A stretch of DNA of 64,000 bases, taken from positions 186,001-250,000 of the forward strand of contig JABSTR010000955.1 of assembly GCA_013339765.2 (NCBI GenBank). Reading direction: 5' to 3'. The DNA comes from Haemaphysalis longicornis. Lineage: Eukaryota; Arthropoda; Arachnida; Ixodida; Ixodidae. Below, one piece after another: positions 44,956 through 57,288 of the stretch. Within the stretch, counting starts at the first letter, position 1, and the number at the start of each line of letters is the position of its first letter. A program made the translations under genes and the position numbers. Under the pieces are notes generated by a model. The model was not told where the DNA came from. It ran no database searches and saw only the letters and a list, made by a program, of their open reading frames with translations.

Positions 44956-46030
44956 CTGCTCCTCCTCAGGGGCTCCCCTGGGGCCCAGGGAAAACCAGGC
45001 CCTGTGGCACTCCGATGGGGCATCAAGGCCGCAATCTGTGGGCCTGTGCGCTGCCATGCGGGACTGCTCCGGTTCACGCTACTGTCTCGGATGCCTGGGC
45101 ACAACCTCAACTGTCGCTCGAGCACGCAGCCAGGGCAGAGGCAGAGCGGCCGGGTGGGGACGTATTCTGGGCCCGCGCATTTTGTTCGAGTGAAAGCATG
45201 CTGCCTGCTGGAATTTGGTGGCAGTGCTCCCTGCACATGGGCTCGCAGTGCACGTAGACAAATTGTACTTCGTCTGTTGCGCCCAAATGTTGTTCTCGTG
45301 TCTGCACCAACACACGTTGTGCAAACATGGGTGTTTTAAACCCTGGTGGTGCTGGCAAAGGCTGCACCTGTTCTAAGTTACTGCTCTTTTTCCCCCATGC
45401 ACATCCCGCCTTTGATTTGTGTTTGTTCTTGAATTGGTACATTTTTAGGAAAAGCAGGGTGTTGCTCAGTACAATCTCCCCCAACAATAGATGGGAGAGT
45501 TGCGTTAAACCCACCCCTGTCAAAGACATCTTTCATCGTGCCACATATATGGTCACAGAATTCAGTTTTTTTCCAAAACGCCATTGTCCTCAGAAAGCGG
45601 AATCGCTCGGAATAAGCAAATAATCGGGACATAAAATGTCTCCACAGTGACTAGCTTGGTTGTCGATTCTCAGGTGTGGTGGCAAAGCGGGTTTGATCCG
45701 TCCATTGCTTAATCCAGTGCCCAGAACACAAGTGCAGACTTCAGAGGAAGTTCCTGAACATCCTGGGGCAAACCCACAGCAAATGGCCACACTGATGTCA
45801 TTCTTCACTGCAATTTGAAACTGGTTTTCCCAGTCATCACATTGTGAAGTCAACTACTGCTGGTCCAAACTGTATGCAAAGATTGTGCGAGTTCAACAAC
45901 CTGATTTTTTTTTCACTGTTCTTGGAGTACATCCGACATGTAAAAGTTGTACTGCAAAAGGGCTGGGTCATAGCTTTTTTATTTAGCAAAATGAAAGCAG
46001 AATTTTCGAAAGATGTTAATAAAGTTTCAA
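44956..46030 (+). other. CEP43: candidate CEP43 3' UTR
   Basis: No coding frame of note. The first AATAAA on the plus strand in a fitting AT-rich context is at 46018-46023. The UTR would then be about 1.1 kb. The true end cannot be fixed from sequence alone. Confidence 0.4.
46018..46023 (+). terminator. candidate polyadenylation signal AATAAA
   Basis: AATAAA followed by T-rich sequence (GTTTCAATTTTTC). It is the nearest plausible signal downstream of the CEP43 stop codon. Confidence 0.4.
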
Positions 46031-46039
46031 TTTTTCGCA

Positions 46040-47499
46040 AGCTAGTGACTGTAAAAGTAGCAGCTGATTTTTGCATTTGACTTTAACAAATCATGCAGCC
46101 TGAAAGGGAAGGACCCTACGTGTTTGCTGATGGCCTGTGTGCCAGCCCCCTGTCGCAGGGCAAGAGTCTTTGTTAGGCCCTTCGCCTTTGCTCCGCTTTC
46201 TGCTCCCAGAAACGAGAGCATTCCAAGCACGCCGTGCAAGTTACCCTGCCTCTGTGGATGTACGGGAAGGATCGTACTTGGTCGCTCATCAGAATGTGGG
46301 CTGAAGGCCAGAGCTTCAAAGTCGTTCATTCGAAGAATGGCAACTGCAGCCATCGCTGGGCAACAGCTACTCCTGCAGGGACAGGTGCCAGGAGCCTCTC
46401 TTCTTGCCAGGAGCCAGAAAAGTGCAAAGTGTTTGGTGTGGATGGCTGCTCATTTCTTTCACCAGATCAGAAGCTCTTCCCTTGTGTTGCGAATTGCGTT
46501 TCTCCCCCACTGTGGGCAGCAGAGTCCATGCTGACAGCCCGTGCTGCCTGGGCAGGGGCGCCTGTGTGCAGCAGAGAACAAGCTGCACCGTGGGAAGGAG
46601 GAAGGCCCTGCCTCTGCGGACAGTCAGCAGCTGTCAGGGCAGACAGGCGGAAGCTTGCCTTGTGCAATTGGGCCCATGCTGTCTGAACACCGGGTAGCAA
46701 AGTAGTGCGCTTAAGGCGAGCAGGCTTATGTCGACCACGGAAAGCATGGCTGCCGCAACAGCTTGTGAGCTTACACCGGGGCCAAAATACTGCGCAGGGG
46801 CTTTTTTACTCCTTCACCGTCCGGGTGGTCTGGTAAGATCGATCTCTCTCCTCTGCGCTCCTCCCAGCCCTTGTTACGGTAGAAGTTGGGCTGCCAGCAT
46901 CAATACTGGATGAACGTACTGACGTGCAGGGACACAACTGCTCTGCCATTTCCACCAAGGTGCATCCAGAGCTGTGCCGAGGGATTAGGGCAGAAGAGGG
47001 GCTTCAGTGCAGCCTTGCCAAGAGCTACAAACATTGCCTGCCCAAGACCCCCCTGGGCTCTGAGGCACGGCACAGTGGAGGGCTCTTGTGGCCTGATTTT
47101 GCCCACCTGCAGAACTCTGCCTGAAAAGCAGCCACTGTGGCCGCATCCAAACCTCGTCCTGGGGCTTAGCAGCACAAAGCCTCGGCCACCGAGCCACCGT
47201 GGCAGATAAGCAATTCTTGCGCTGGAGGTTTTCGTGGCAATACAACCACGAAAGACAGCCTGCATTAACGCTTTAATGCAGCCATTAAAAGACAGTTGTA
47301 CCATGTTCGCCGCCTAACCCTAACCTGTCCCTGTGCTTTGCTCGATTCATTCACTAGCACAATCAATCAGCAGTGGCAGCTTTGTGTATGGAGTGATGTG
47401 TCTTCCACATTCATCCAGACAACAGAGTTGCAACATGAATTTTTCTCAACTACTGTGCAAATGGCAACTGCATTTCCACCATCACCCTGCGACGCTTAT
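46040..47499. other. intergenic, nothing recognised
   Basis: Open frames on both strands without family resemblance; no repeat structure seen. Confidence 0.4.
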
Positions 47500-47503
47500 T
47501 TAA

Positions 47504-48067
47504 GGGGGGACACACTGCTTTTAAAAACACTTTTCTTCTAATTTTTAACCAAACTCTGTGAAACTTGTCAGTCTTGCTGCTTTTTTCCCACTTATTTCAA
47601 ATATGCCATCATTTTTCCAGTTTGCCAATTAGTTCCCAAGATAATTAGAGATAACCATTTTCGGAGGAACAATAGACAAAACGTTGCTGGTTATAGAACT
47701 GTAATCTTTACAATTTTCCAACACTATTAAACCTTGGTGTTTGAAATGGGCATTCAAAATGATTTCTCGCCACTGGTGCCACCAAAGTTTAATGAGCTGT
47801 GAAATTAGTTCCAAGTGGTGCACCAAAAAACCGATTCTCTGTTCATAGTGTTGGAAAATTGTAAAGATTACAGTTCTATAACCAGCACCGTTTTGTCTAT
47901 TGTTCCTCCGAAAATGGTTAATTATCTCTAATTATCTTGGGAACTAATTGGCAAACTGAAAAAATGATGGCATATTTAAAATAAGTGGGAAAAAAGCAGC
48001 AAGACTGGCATGTTTCACAGAGTTTGCATAAAAATTAGAAAAGCGTTTTTAAAAGCAGTGTCCCCCC
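47504..48067. mobile_element. foldback MITE, piggyBac-like
   Basis: Flanked by TTAA on both sides (47500-47503, 48068-48071). The ends are GGGGGGACACACTGCTTTT and, complement, GGGGGGACACTGCTTTT. Arms of about 230 bp (47504-47735 and about 47845-48067) are near-identical reverse complements around a loop of about 110 bp. TTAA duplication suggests piggyBac mobilisation (family knowledge). No transposase, so non-autonomous. Confidence 0.88.
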
Positions 48068-48071
48068 TTAA

Positions 48072-50997
48072 GCTATCAACTGCTCTATTGCCCTTCAGTA
48101 GCGGTCATGATTTGGCACCTCAAATCAAACCAAGCTGTGTGGCCACACTAGGTGCATCACAAGATGCAGGTGTTTTGAATTGAATCCACCCCAAACCCCT
48201 TTGGTATGATCATGACAACAGCTCGTTTTTTTTTTCTATCTATTAACTGAAATGTGGTGCAGCTGTTATTGAAGGAGCCATGAAGACAGAATACTACAAC
48301 TTTGTTTAACACGAAAGAACGCCTCATTCAGATCCATTCTAGCCACAAATGACATCTCTTAACCGAAATTACGCTCAAATTCCGTGCTACAGTGTCCTGT
48401 TATGGGCAGGAGTGACACCACATAGGCCAGCACTAAACAGAGAATTTTCAGTGTGTTAAGCGCACCTCGGCATTCGAGTGATGTCATCATGTGGAACTAC
48501 GATCGTCCAGTCAGGTTTCTTGGCGGTGACTTGGGTCGGTGGCCGCCAGTCGCACAATCGAGATTCTGTGACGTCGTAGGGAATTCGCCGGAAAAGTGCC
48601 TGGAGAGTGGCCACTCCTTCACCTGTTCTCTTCAGTATCCCCGGTGCGGGTAGTTTGCGATAAAAGTGATATCATTGACAGAATTGACAAAATAAAATCG
48701 TCAGTTGTCATAAAATTGACAAAGCAGTCTTTCTAGTAATCCACACTGGCAGTCTTTACGGTGCCTTGAACACCACAGTCGTTCAATGCTTTTCTGGTCA
48801 CGAAACTGTGGCCCAAGTGTCGTTCGGGGACACAAGCTGCTGCTAGGATCGTCCCTGCCAGCGAGGGAGGCTGCGTTGGCTGGCCCTCGGAAACACGCCT
48901 GCATTGCCGCCAGGCCAGATGCGAGCAGACTACGCATGTTCTGGCCTCACTTACTGGCACGTAGCTGAGCTGCGAGGTAGGGGCGAGACCGCGCGTGTTA
49001 CAAGGGCATGCATGCTGTGCTGTTCGTTGGTTGGTTGCAACAGGCACGGACAAGTTGTTGCTTTGGGAGAGCGGACATCTGGTGTTTTTGGTTTCTGACT
49101 ACCCTTTGATTTGTTGCCTAGGTCATACGAGGCAACTAGCGCCGGAATGAAAGCAGCATACAGGACTTCGTGACCTGCTGCGCTAAGCAAATAGGTATAC
49201 AAACCCGGCCTCTTATCATGTTGGTTTAGCTCTGCATCTGTGTGGTTTTATAGCGAGGCAATAACATGACAATATCAGAAATGTACAGCTGGAAAGTTAC
49301 CATGCACAGCCGAAAAAAAAAAAAAAAAGAACGAAAGATATGGAAGCAGCACAATCGGAGCAGGCAGATTGTCAAACCGATAAAAACTCGCACGCAGAGC
49401 TCCAGTCACCCACCCACCCAAAGGGCAAATTGAAAAATATTACGGGGCAGCTCGCCATGCCCGGCTTTTGAGAACTCAAATAATTCATTGGATAATCAAA
49501 ATGTGGCCGCAGCAGATTTTGGGTGCGCAACACACATGACGGGAAGATCTGACTACTGGCTGGCCGTGGCAGGTAGCTGCCAAGCGCTTGCAGAAGAGAC
49601 TACCCCAGCTCACCACGGCTGTGCTATGCAAGTGCTACACAAGTTTGTGGCGATAGCGGGATGGATGTAGAGAAATGAGAGACACCATACAAATGTCGTA
49701 GAAGACGCGTACCGTAGCTCCAGTTTCTTCGTTGTTAGGCGACGGCAACCAACCAGATGGGTTTACTCTTTCTTTCTATTTAGGACCGTGACTGTGTCTT
49801 CGGTTTCATCAGATACGCTGACATGTTTGCGAATATCCGGGGGATGGCGCCGACGCAGACCTTGGGCTTCTTGCGCTGGGGAGGCGCAGATTGGCCGCTT
49901 ATTATGAACCCATCAAATCGAATAAGATCTTGGAGTTGAAATGTTTCACACACATGCGCTCATCCTTCAGCTTGAAACTGAAAGCGGCCGTCTTGCTTCC
50001 ATCTGCCACGCTGTTCGCCCTTGCACGAGAAGCAGAAGGGCGAAACTTTTCCGGGCGAAGCAGCTTGGGGCCTCGGGCGGTCGGCGTCTCCTGTCGTCAG
50101 GGTAAATCAAATTGTCTAACGATGGTCAAGGAAAAGGTGTATCATGGATAAAACTGGTTCAAAATAAAGTAACATGACCTCACTAATTTAAAATACAGGA
50201 ATAATCGGGATTTATTTGAATTAACAGAAATTTGTTAAATTCCGTCTCGACATATTGGTTTCAAACGCCAGGTTTTCTCCTGTAAAGCATACTTCTTAGC
50301 ATGCTGCGGCGTCTGATATGAAGACAGCTTACGGCCAGTGTGCCTCATCTGATAGCATAAATCTGGTTCAGCCCAAGAGAGGGCGCCACCGCCTCTGTAC
50401 GTGCGATTGCTCCTCCCACCGGTGCTTCTCCGGCCCCCAATCAGCGTGCACCGTGTGGCAAGAGAGAGACCTGCAGTCTTTGGATGCATGCTTTGCCCCT
50501 CCCCAGGTTTCACATTAGTGGAGATGGCCCAGGATTTTTTTTTTCCTATGTACTTCGATAGCCAGAGCGGCAACCAGGCACGCAGCACTTCTGAGACATC
50601 CTAGTTTTGCCCTTCCGGATGAGTGAATAAAAGCATGCGGGTAGTCAAACTGCGCATGGTAAAACACTGGGTGAAAGGAACCTGACACGGGCACATCGTT
50701 GCGCTCATCTTTTGTTGCATCACATTTTTGGCTGGTGCACCCGTGTCCCGTTTTCGGTGGGCCCCTCTGCGGTTGTCCTAATTTACAAGGGTCGGCCATC
50801 TTCCTCCTCGGTGGAGGTCAAATTGAGTTTTTTTTCTTTTTCCACCCTACTCAAGACGGAAAATTTTTAAGAAATAAGTTAACCCAGGGATTTATACACA
50901 CCCCCTAAAGAAGGCTTTTTCCACAACCCAAGCACTCTGCCTAGGGATTTATACAACACCCCCCCAAATCAAAATTCTGCATAACCCCTGACTAACC
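48072..50997. other. intergenic; one short repeat copy, otherwise nothing
   Basis: 48765-48830 is a further copy of the short repeat seen at 4590 and 6300 (GTTCAATGCTTTTCTGGTCA then CGAAACTG). A poly-A tract lies at about 49314-49328. 50881-50965 holds two tandem copies of a unit beginning AGGGATTTATACA. No gene supported. Confidence 0.5.
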
Positions 50998-50998
50998 T

Positions 50999-52808
50999 TA
51001 AAGGGGCCCTGAAAGGCGTTTTGAGCACACTAAATGAAGTAGCGCAATCGTTAGATTGGGTCGTCAAGGTCATCTGGGCCAAGTATTACTCTTTTACGCG
51101 CAGCGGAAAGCTCACACTTTTGTTGCAAAGTTTTGTCGCTTTTTTCTCACCCTTTCCCTTCGTGTTTTTGGACGCCGCCATCTTCACATGTCTACATCAT
51201 CGATTCCCATATGTTCGCAATGAGCTATACATCTTGCTATTGGGCGGCTTTTTCACGCACTTCCGGCAAAGAGATGAGTCGTCTGCTCAGCGTCGGCTCG
51301 CCGGCTGATCTGCCAGCGGAGTGTCGGAGTGCTTGGACATTTTACAACAAACAAAACAAGTGTAAACAAACGCTTAACCGTTCGTATTGAATGCAACACG
51401 GCCATAACACGACATGGATATTCTCTTACCTGAGTACGCTTCATAAAGAAAGCGTTGAAGCCCATGGCACTTCTTTCGTGCAATCGCAGAGAACGCCCTG
51501 AGCCGAATGCCCGGGTTTGACAGATACATTTTATTCCACTTCAAAACAATCCAGAGATGCGTTTCGAACGAACACAACGTCACAACATGCGTTGCAAGTC
51601 TGAACCGCGATTGACAGACGATGGGTTGCCTCCTCCTGCCCGTCGTAAATTCGGCACTCACCTCGCGCGCGGTTGCGGGGACGAACAGCAAGTCACTTAA
51701 CTCTGGCGCGCAAGCCGAGATGGCTTTTAGCCACGCACACTGCACATACCCCATGCGAGGTTGAGTCGTACGTCGCTCGAGCAAGATAATCCAGACCATG
51801 GAAGCACTATCCACCCGCAGAAGCACAACGTCGCATTTCATCGCGAAACAAAGGCGTCCACAACACACACACCATCGCCTCCTGTAATGCCAAACGCATC
51901 TCACACTTCCCAGTGGGAGTGAGTGGTACGCGCATGCAGTGCCCACATGTCGCGAGGTGGGGCCCCGAGCTGAACCGGGATCACGCAACCGTAACTGACT
52001 TCTGGGGCGCTTTGTGCCTTGTTGCCAAGGCAATCGATGTTTGAGATTGTCAAAGAAATGGCGCTTGCTCCAGCGCTAGAAACATGGCTAGAAAGCTCAG
52101 AGCCGCGCCGGAGCATGTTTTGCCAACGTTTGCCGCTCTCCACCACGCGTCGCCCCAAGCTGAACTGGTCACATGATTGAAGCGTTTTGTGCACGGGTTC
52201 TGTATCGGTTTTAAAATGTATTTTTCACATGCCGCCGGCAGGAATTACCACCACCGCGAAATAAGACCCGGCACCAGCGGGGCCACATCTGATACGGCGC
52301 TTTTTGGATAAACAGTGCGCGGTGCATGAGGGCATGAGGGACCGAGCCCACGATCCTCCCCGAGCGGCTGCGAGTTCGCCGCCGATTAAAAGTCACGTGC
52401 TGCCCTGCAGCAACGCACACCGGCGAAAGGGCAAGGCCAGGCCGCCGCACAAATGCGGCCAGATTTTTCGTTCGCTTTTCCAGCCTTGAGCGAAGTGAGG
52501 GATTCAAGGTGTCAACAAAGCTTGCCCGTAGCAGACGGCAGTATGAGCAGCGCGATAGCGGAAGTACGTCACCGCCGAGGAGCGCAGCATCACGGGAAGG
52601 AAGGCTTCTCGCGCCGTCAACAGCGGAGAGTAAGTTGAAAGGAGGAGGAAACGCGGCGCGACGATAATGCGCGGTTTTTGATTTACGATTTCTCAGCTAA
52701 TAGTCATCGCTTTAACAAAATTCTTGCGGGAGGAGATTGCTAATACATTGTCTTATTTGGTTACATGTACATCCATGCATTGGCGGAAGGTATTTCAGGA
52801 CCCCTTTG
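50999..52808. mobile_element. terminal-inverted-repeat element, non-autonomous
   Basis: Left end TAAAGGGGCCCTGAAAGGC and right end, complement, CAAAGGGGTCCTGAAATACC give imperfect inverted repeats of about 18 bp, 1.8 kb apart. The interior has no transposase-like frame. This end type (AAAGGGGYCCTGAAA) fits a common tick MITE class, from memory. Target duplication not clear. Confidence 0.5.
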
Positions 52809-52839
52809 AAGACAGCCCTCCGGCCTCGGTCTTCTGCAG

Positions 52840-52890
52840 GGAAGACAATCCTCTTCTGTTAAACTGCGACGGCAACCGTGTTGTGTACAG
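52840..52890 (+). CDS. possible orphan exon
   Basis: Acceptor GGTCTTCTGCAG|GGAAGA and donor TACAG|GTAGAG bracket 51 nt reading EDNPLLLNCDGNRVVY in phase 2 to 2. The frame is also open upstream (DPFEDSPPASVFCR), through the right end of the preceding TIR element. The peptide looks like real protein, but I do not recognise it, found no partner exons, and the donor is weak. It may be a captured exon or chance. Confidence 0.25.
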
Positions 52891-52899
52891 GTAGAGTGT

Positions 52900-54700
52900 A
52901 CTAGAAGTTTTAGAATGGCCCGACCGGCCATTTAGCGGCGTTGCTGTAGTCAACGACCACGTCCGCGCGCACGGCCGCGCGCCCAGTCGGACCAGGAAAC
53001 GCTGCCGCTTTCAGCGCAGAGCGCTCGAAATTAGTTCTTCGGGAAGTTCAATTGTTTAAATATACTGTTGGTACAGTGGACTGTGGGTAACTGAATGAAA
53101 AATGAACTCTGCAGCTCATTTTGCGTTAGTTTTGCCGTTCCCGTTTGATAACAACGAAAAAATTACGGATTTTCCTATGGTGCAGCATTCGTAGCGGATT
53201 GTAAATAAAGCAATTGCAGAGACATTTTCGCTATTCCAACTTCCCATCTAAAAGTATTTTGCGTGGAATTGCCTGATATGAACCAGTTCATGATTACTTT
53301 ATGATTGTGTCCTTATTGTGCTGCTTGATAGGCATGATTGGTCGACACAGATGACATGAAAAAATATGAGGACTGGGATGATGGCTTCTGAGAAGAATTT
53401 CTTATTTATTGTCTTGCAATTTACGCTATCGGTTAATAAGTTGCGTTTGTTTTTTATTGCGTGAGTTGTTAAATTTATAGCAGTATTTAAGCAGTGGCCC
53501 GCTTGTGATAATTAGGGGTCACCGTGGTGTTAATATGCTTGCGCCTGGCCGAACAGAAAATGACACGCGCAAGCCAGATGTCTTTTCAACTAAAAAGTGG
53601 TTAGCCCAGCTGTCAGCTCAGTTGTCCCAATGACCGTCTTTCATAGAACTATTCCCACAACATTCTATTAATCGCACCACCTTTCACCCCATTCGGTCAA
53701 GAAAGGAGTTGAATCAAATTACCACTGATTTAATTCACAAGTATGCTGAGAGTACAATTACACGCACATAAAACCAAAGCAAAACATAAACCAGAAAATA
53801 TATTGGCCGCGACAGAAATTAAATATAACACGGGAAATCATACACAAAGGTTCAAGAACGCTAACATGGAGGTTCAAATAAACGGAACTGGAACAAACTG
53901 TTGTTTTCATTTTCAATAGCCCAGCAAATGAAATGTAACGCGGGAAATCATGCACAGTCTACACAGGTAAAGGTTTAGGAATAACGCTAACATAGAGATT
54001 TAAATTGACATTTTTGGCAAACGCATTTTCATAACTCGCCCTCGATCGTTAGCGACGGCTAAGTTTAAGGTGCTGCTCCCGACGTTTCATGGAATCACGG
54101 AACTTGTTTAAACCTTTTATATAAACATGAATCCCTGTCACAATGTATACAGAACCCAACCAAATTTGCTGTCAAGGTCTCACTGTGCAGGTGGCAACCT
54201 GGTTTGCATATCCATGGTTTTCATTTGTCTGCATCCGAGGATGCAGACAAGAGTTTGTGTCGGAGCTGTCGCGGCTTGACATGACGAGTCGGCGTGTGTA
54301 CTTCCGTGGAGAAGTACGTGTGTGCGGGAGCAGACGCCGCAGTAAAGTCGCAGCGTACCGCAGCGCCGCATGGTAGACACACGTGGCAGAGCGTCTTCGC
54401 AACACTGTGACGTCAGGGCTTGAATCGGCGCCCGGAAACCCAAACCGAATCCTGTTCACATGAATCGTGCGATAATAAATTTTTTACTCAGAATATGTGC
54501 ATGTGGAGGCATGTATCATGCTTTCTAAAGAAATATAAAACGTTTGCAACAAAGAATGCACAAGCAACAAATTTCGTGGCACAACACCTTTAAGGAGTTT
54601 GTTGTGAGTAAGGCCGGCAGCACATCCATAACGCTGTCATGGTGGAGCTCCTTGTCGCTGAAGAAACCGGTAAAAACGCCCTAGAGATCGCTAATAAACT
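52900..54700. other. intergenic, nothing recognised
   Basis: AT-rich. 53810-53950 holds two similar segments (AAATATAACACGGGAAATCA / AAATGTAACGCGGGAAATCA), a short diverged tandem duplication. No gene. Confidence 0.4.
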
Positions 54701-55009
54701 TTAAAAAATGCACGGAAGGATTCAGAAGTCCCCCCAAATTACAAAAGGTGGTAAACACAGCGGCATCTTCCCTTGGCATGCAGGAAGCAGTAGTTGGTCC
54801 TGCAGACTTGGCACTTCGCTTTCAGTACAACTTCCTTACCAAGTGCCTGCGACATAGTGGGTTTACAAAATAAGAAAGCCACTAACGACAGTACAAGCGT
54901 CAATGGTATACGGGTATCCCAGAAGAAGGCTCGATCTTGGTATTTTCGTTCGAAATAGGAACGTAAAAAATCAGGGAACTTTTTGCAGCCTATAGAATGT
55001 GCGCCCCGC

Positions 55010-55990
55010 CGCTTTTGCTTCATGTGCAGAGTCAAGAAGGGGAAGGAAAAAAACATTCCTGGTTTCTGTCCGTCAAATTAATTCCACGTTAACTCGAACT
55101 CTGCTGTCTCAAAATATCTTCTCGAAACTTCTTCTCACCGTGTGCTTACCTCCCATAGGCTTTACGCATTTTCCCACTTTATATCGAAACGTTTTTTTTT
55201 TCGGAGGACCACGGATATCTCGAAATATTGGCAGAGAGGACACAAGGCAAAGTCCGCTACAGGCAGCTGATAAGGTCCCCGTTCGAATGCACATTGAGCA
55301 TTCCAACATTTACACAATGTTGTATGAAGTGCACGTAAAATGTGCCACAAACAGTATATAGGCGAAACGAGTCAACCTATATGCCTAGGTCTTAACGGTC
55401 ACCGTGCAGATAGTCTTAGCAAAGCCTCCATAGCTGTAGCGCAGCATTTCAACCAACCAGGCCACAATTTTGATGACCTTAAGTTGTATATACTTCAGTC
55501 AAACTTTAAGTCTCCTAGGGACAGGAAATACCAAGAATCCTATTTAATTCACAAATTCAACTCCATGGAACCTGCTGGAATTAATGCGTCTAGGGGCAAC
55601 TTGGAATACTTGCGATATTCACAGGGAATACAGCATTAGGCATTGACTTTGACCCCTCCCTCTGCTCTTTACTTAGTCACCTAATTCCTTTTTTCATTCC
55701 TTCGCTTCCAGTTTAGTACGCGCCCGCATCCCTCAAACCTTTTCTGTGGAATTCCATTTCATTTAATTTTTTTTTCTCCGCTTTGTCTTGTGCCCCGTAC
55801 GTCACTCTAACCTTATCTTTTCGTTTCTGAGTTTCAGGACAGGCCTGTTCCAGGAATGTTGCTGTTGGCGAAACGTGCCATTTCAGTTGTGGGGTTATTG
55901 CTTTTTCTTTTGTGTGTGTGTTTGTGTGGTTTTCCTGCCTGTTTTTTTTTTCTTCTTTTTTATGTGACCTAGTTATTCCCCCCTTCTCTA
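55010..55990 (+). mobile_element. Penelope-like element of a second type (Neptune-like), 5'-truncated
   Basis: The part before 55340 reads IEHSNIYTMLYEVHVKC, the lead into the nuclease, one frameshift before CHKQYIGETSQPICLGLNGH. After the stop at 55639 comes a 3' region with GGCGAAACGTGCC near 55870, a motif common in PLE 3' ends. It is a single copy in one orientation, unlike the dimers in the CEP43 introns. No reverse transcriptase remains. Confidence 0.75.
55340..55639 (+). pseudogene. GIY-YIG endonuclease of the Neptune-like PLE
   Basis: CHKQYIGETSQPICLGLNGH, AVAQHFNQPGHNFDDLKLYI, RKYQESYLIHKFNSMEPAGI then N. Key features of GIY-YIG in Neptune/Poseidon-type PLEs: QYIGET, the HFN-GH zinc-like pair, and the ESYLIHKFNS helix with its glutamate followed by PAGIN. 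The usual RxxxHR region has become LGLNGHRAD, so the catalytic arginine looks replaced. Confidence 0.85.
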
Positions 55991-56885
55991 CCTTTTAGAT
56001 GCGACTGCATCTCATTCGCTCGCCTTGTCCATGCAGCGTCGTCGGCGTTGTTGTCGTCCGCCCCTCCCCCATTCTCCTCGCCGCGCGAGCTGCGCTCTCC
56101 GCCGCTCACCCCCTCTCCTCTCCGATGCCCTTATCTCGCGAAGGGCATTGGATTGAATTCGAATGGATTGGCTTGACTTGGCTTGGCTTGAATTGGATTG
56201 GATTAAAGTGGATTGTGTTGGATTGTGTTGCGTCATAGCCGCGGCAGACACACTGGCGCCGGCGCATGTGCAGTACTCCCTCTTCCGCGGTCTCCTTTCC
56301 TTCGGGCGCGCTGCGCATATAACCGGTGTGCCGCTCTCCGGCGGCCTTTCGGTCGACGGTTGCTCTCCGCTTGCGCTTGAACCCCCCCTCAGCGTCGCAT
56401 CACACCAGGGTTCCCGCGAGGGGAGGTGGGCGTAATTTTCTTTTGACCTGAGGCTTGCAGATAGTTTCTGATAAGGACCCCTCTCACCGCCTGTTCTGCT
56501 TCCAGCGGTTCTGAGAACCTTTCGGTATGCCGCGCGGCGAGTTAGCAAACACCCTCTCATCCTTTCTCTCCAAAAATTCCCGGAATTATCAACCCCCCGG
56601 CTGACTCGACTTTCCCTGTGACTATAGAGGCCTCCAAACTATAGAACCTTCTTTCCCCTCAATATAATCCCCCGACCGTACTCCTAAAACAATCGCTTCT
56701 CAATTCACTTCTTTCCTTCTCTCCTCCAACCTGGGGACCTACCCCTATAAAATCGATGCCAGTGCAGGCGAGATGTTGACCCTGACGAAGGCAAGTCTCT
56801 TTGCTGAAACGGTGGTAAACAATGTGCTTTTACCTTGTTATCTTTCTTGTGTGTCTCTACCATCTTCAAAGTTCTACTGCTCCTA
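55991..56885. repeat. TTGGAT-type minisatellite and a second PLE-like 3' motif
   Basis: 56145-56232 is a run of degenerate TTGGAT/GGCTTG units. 56240-56560 is GC-rich with no gene. 56775-56815 contains CTGACGAAGGCAAGTCTCTT then GCTGAAACGGTGG, the kind of 3'-region motif seen in PLEs, possibly from another decayed copy or the real end of the element at 55010. Confidence 0.5.
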
Positions 56886-56888
56886 TTA

Positions 56889-56978
56889 TAGATATGTATA
56901 TATTTAATATATAATATATAGAGATATATTATATTATAGCTTATATATATATATATATAATATATATATATATATGTA
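56889..56978. repeat. (TA)n microsatellite
   Basis: Almost pure TA with few interruptions over about 90 bp. Confidence 0.9.
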
Positions 56979-57099
56979 TTGTCTTGACTTGTCTTGTTGT
57001 GTCTTGAATACCAACACTAATTTCTGTCTTAATTCAACGAGCCCCTCATTTCCCATTCTGATTGGCTATATATATAGCGGACTGTAATTTGTTCGTTTA

Positions 57100-57190
57100 T
57101 ACTTAATTAGTTGTAATTATCTACCAAGGTTATTAATTACAACTAATTAAGTCAGTACTTCACAAGGTTGTGGAGTACTGTTGTAATCAT
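57100..57190. repeat. two adjacent hairpins
   Basis: ACTTAATTAGTTGTAATTA and its complement surround CTACCAAGGTTATT (57102-57150). GTACTTCACAA/TTGTGGAGTAC follow immediately (57154-57180). AT-rich foldback, class unknown. Confidence 0.7.
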
Positions 57191-57288
57191 TAAAGTGTAA
57201 ATGAGGCACATAGGTACGCACGAGAGGCATCAAACTGCGGTATTTGCAGCGACGAACTAATTGCGTACTCATTTACTCTGACATAAAG

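Noticed and set aside
49785..49940. possible exon reading DRDCVFGFIRYADMFANIRG
   Set aside because: An acceptor (TTCTATTTAG) is present, but no donor fits, the frame ends soon after, and no partner exon or family was recognised.
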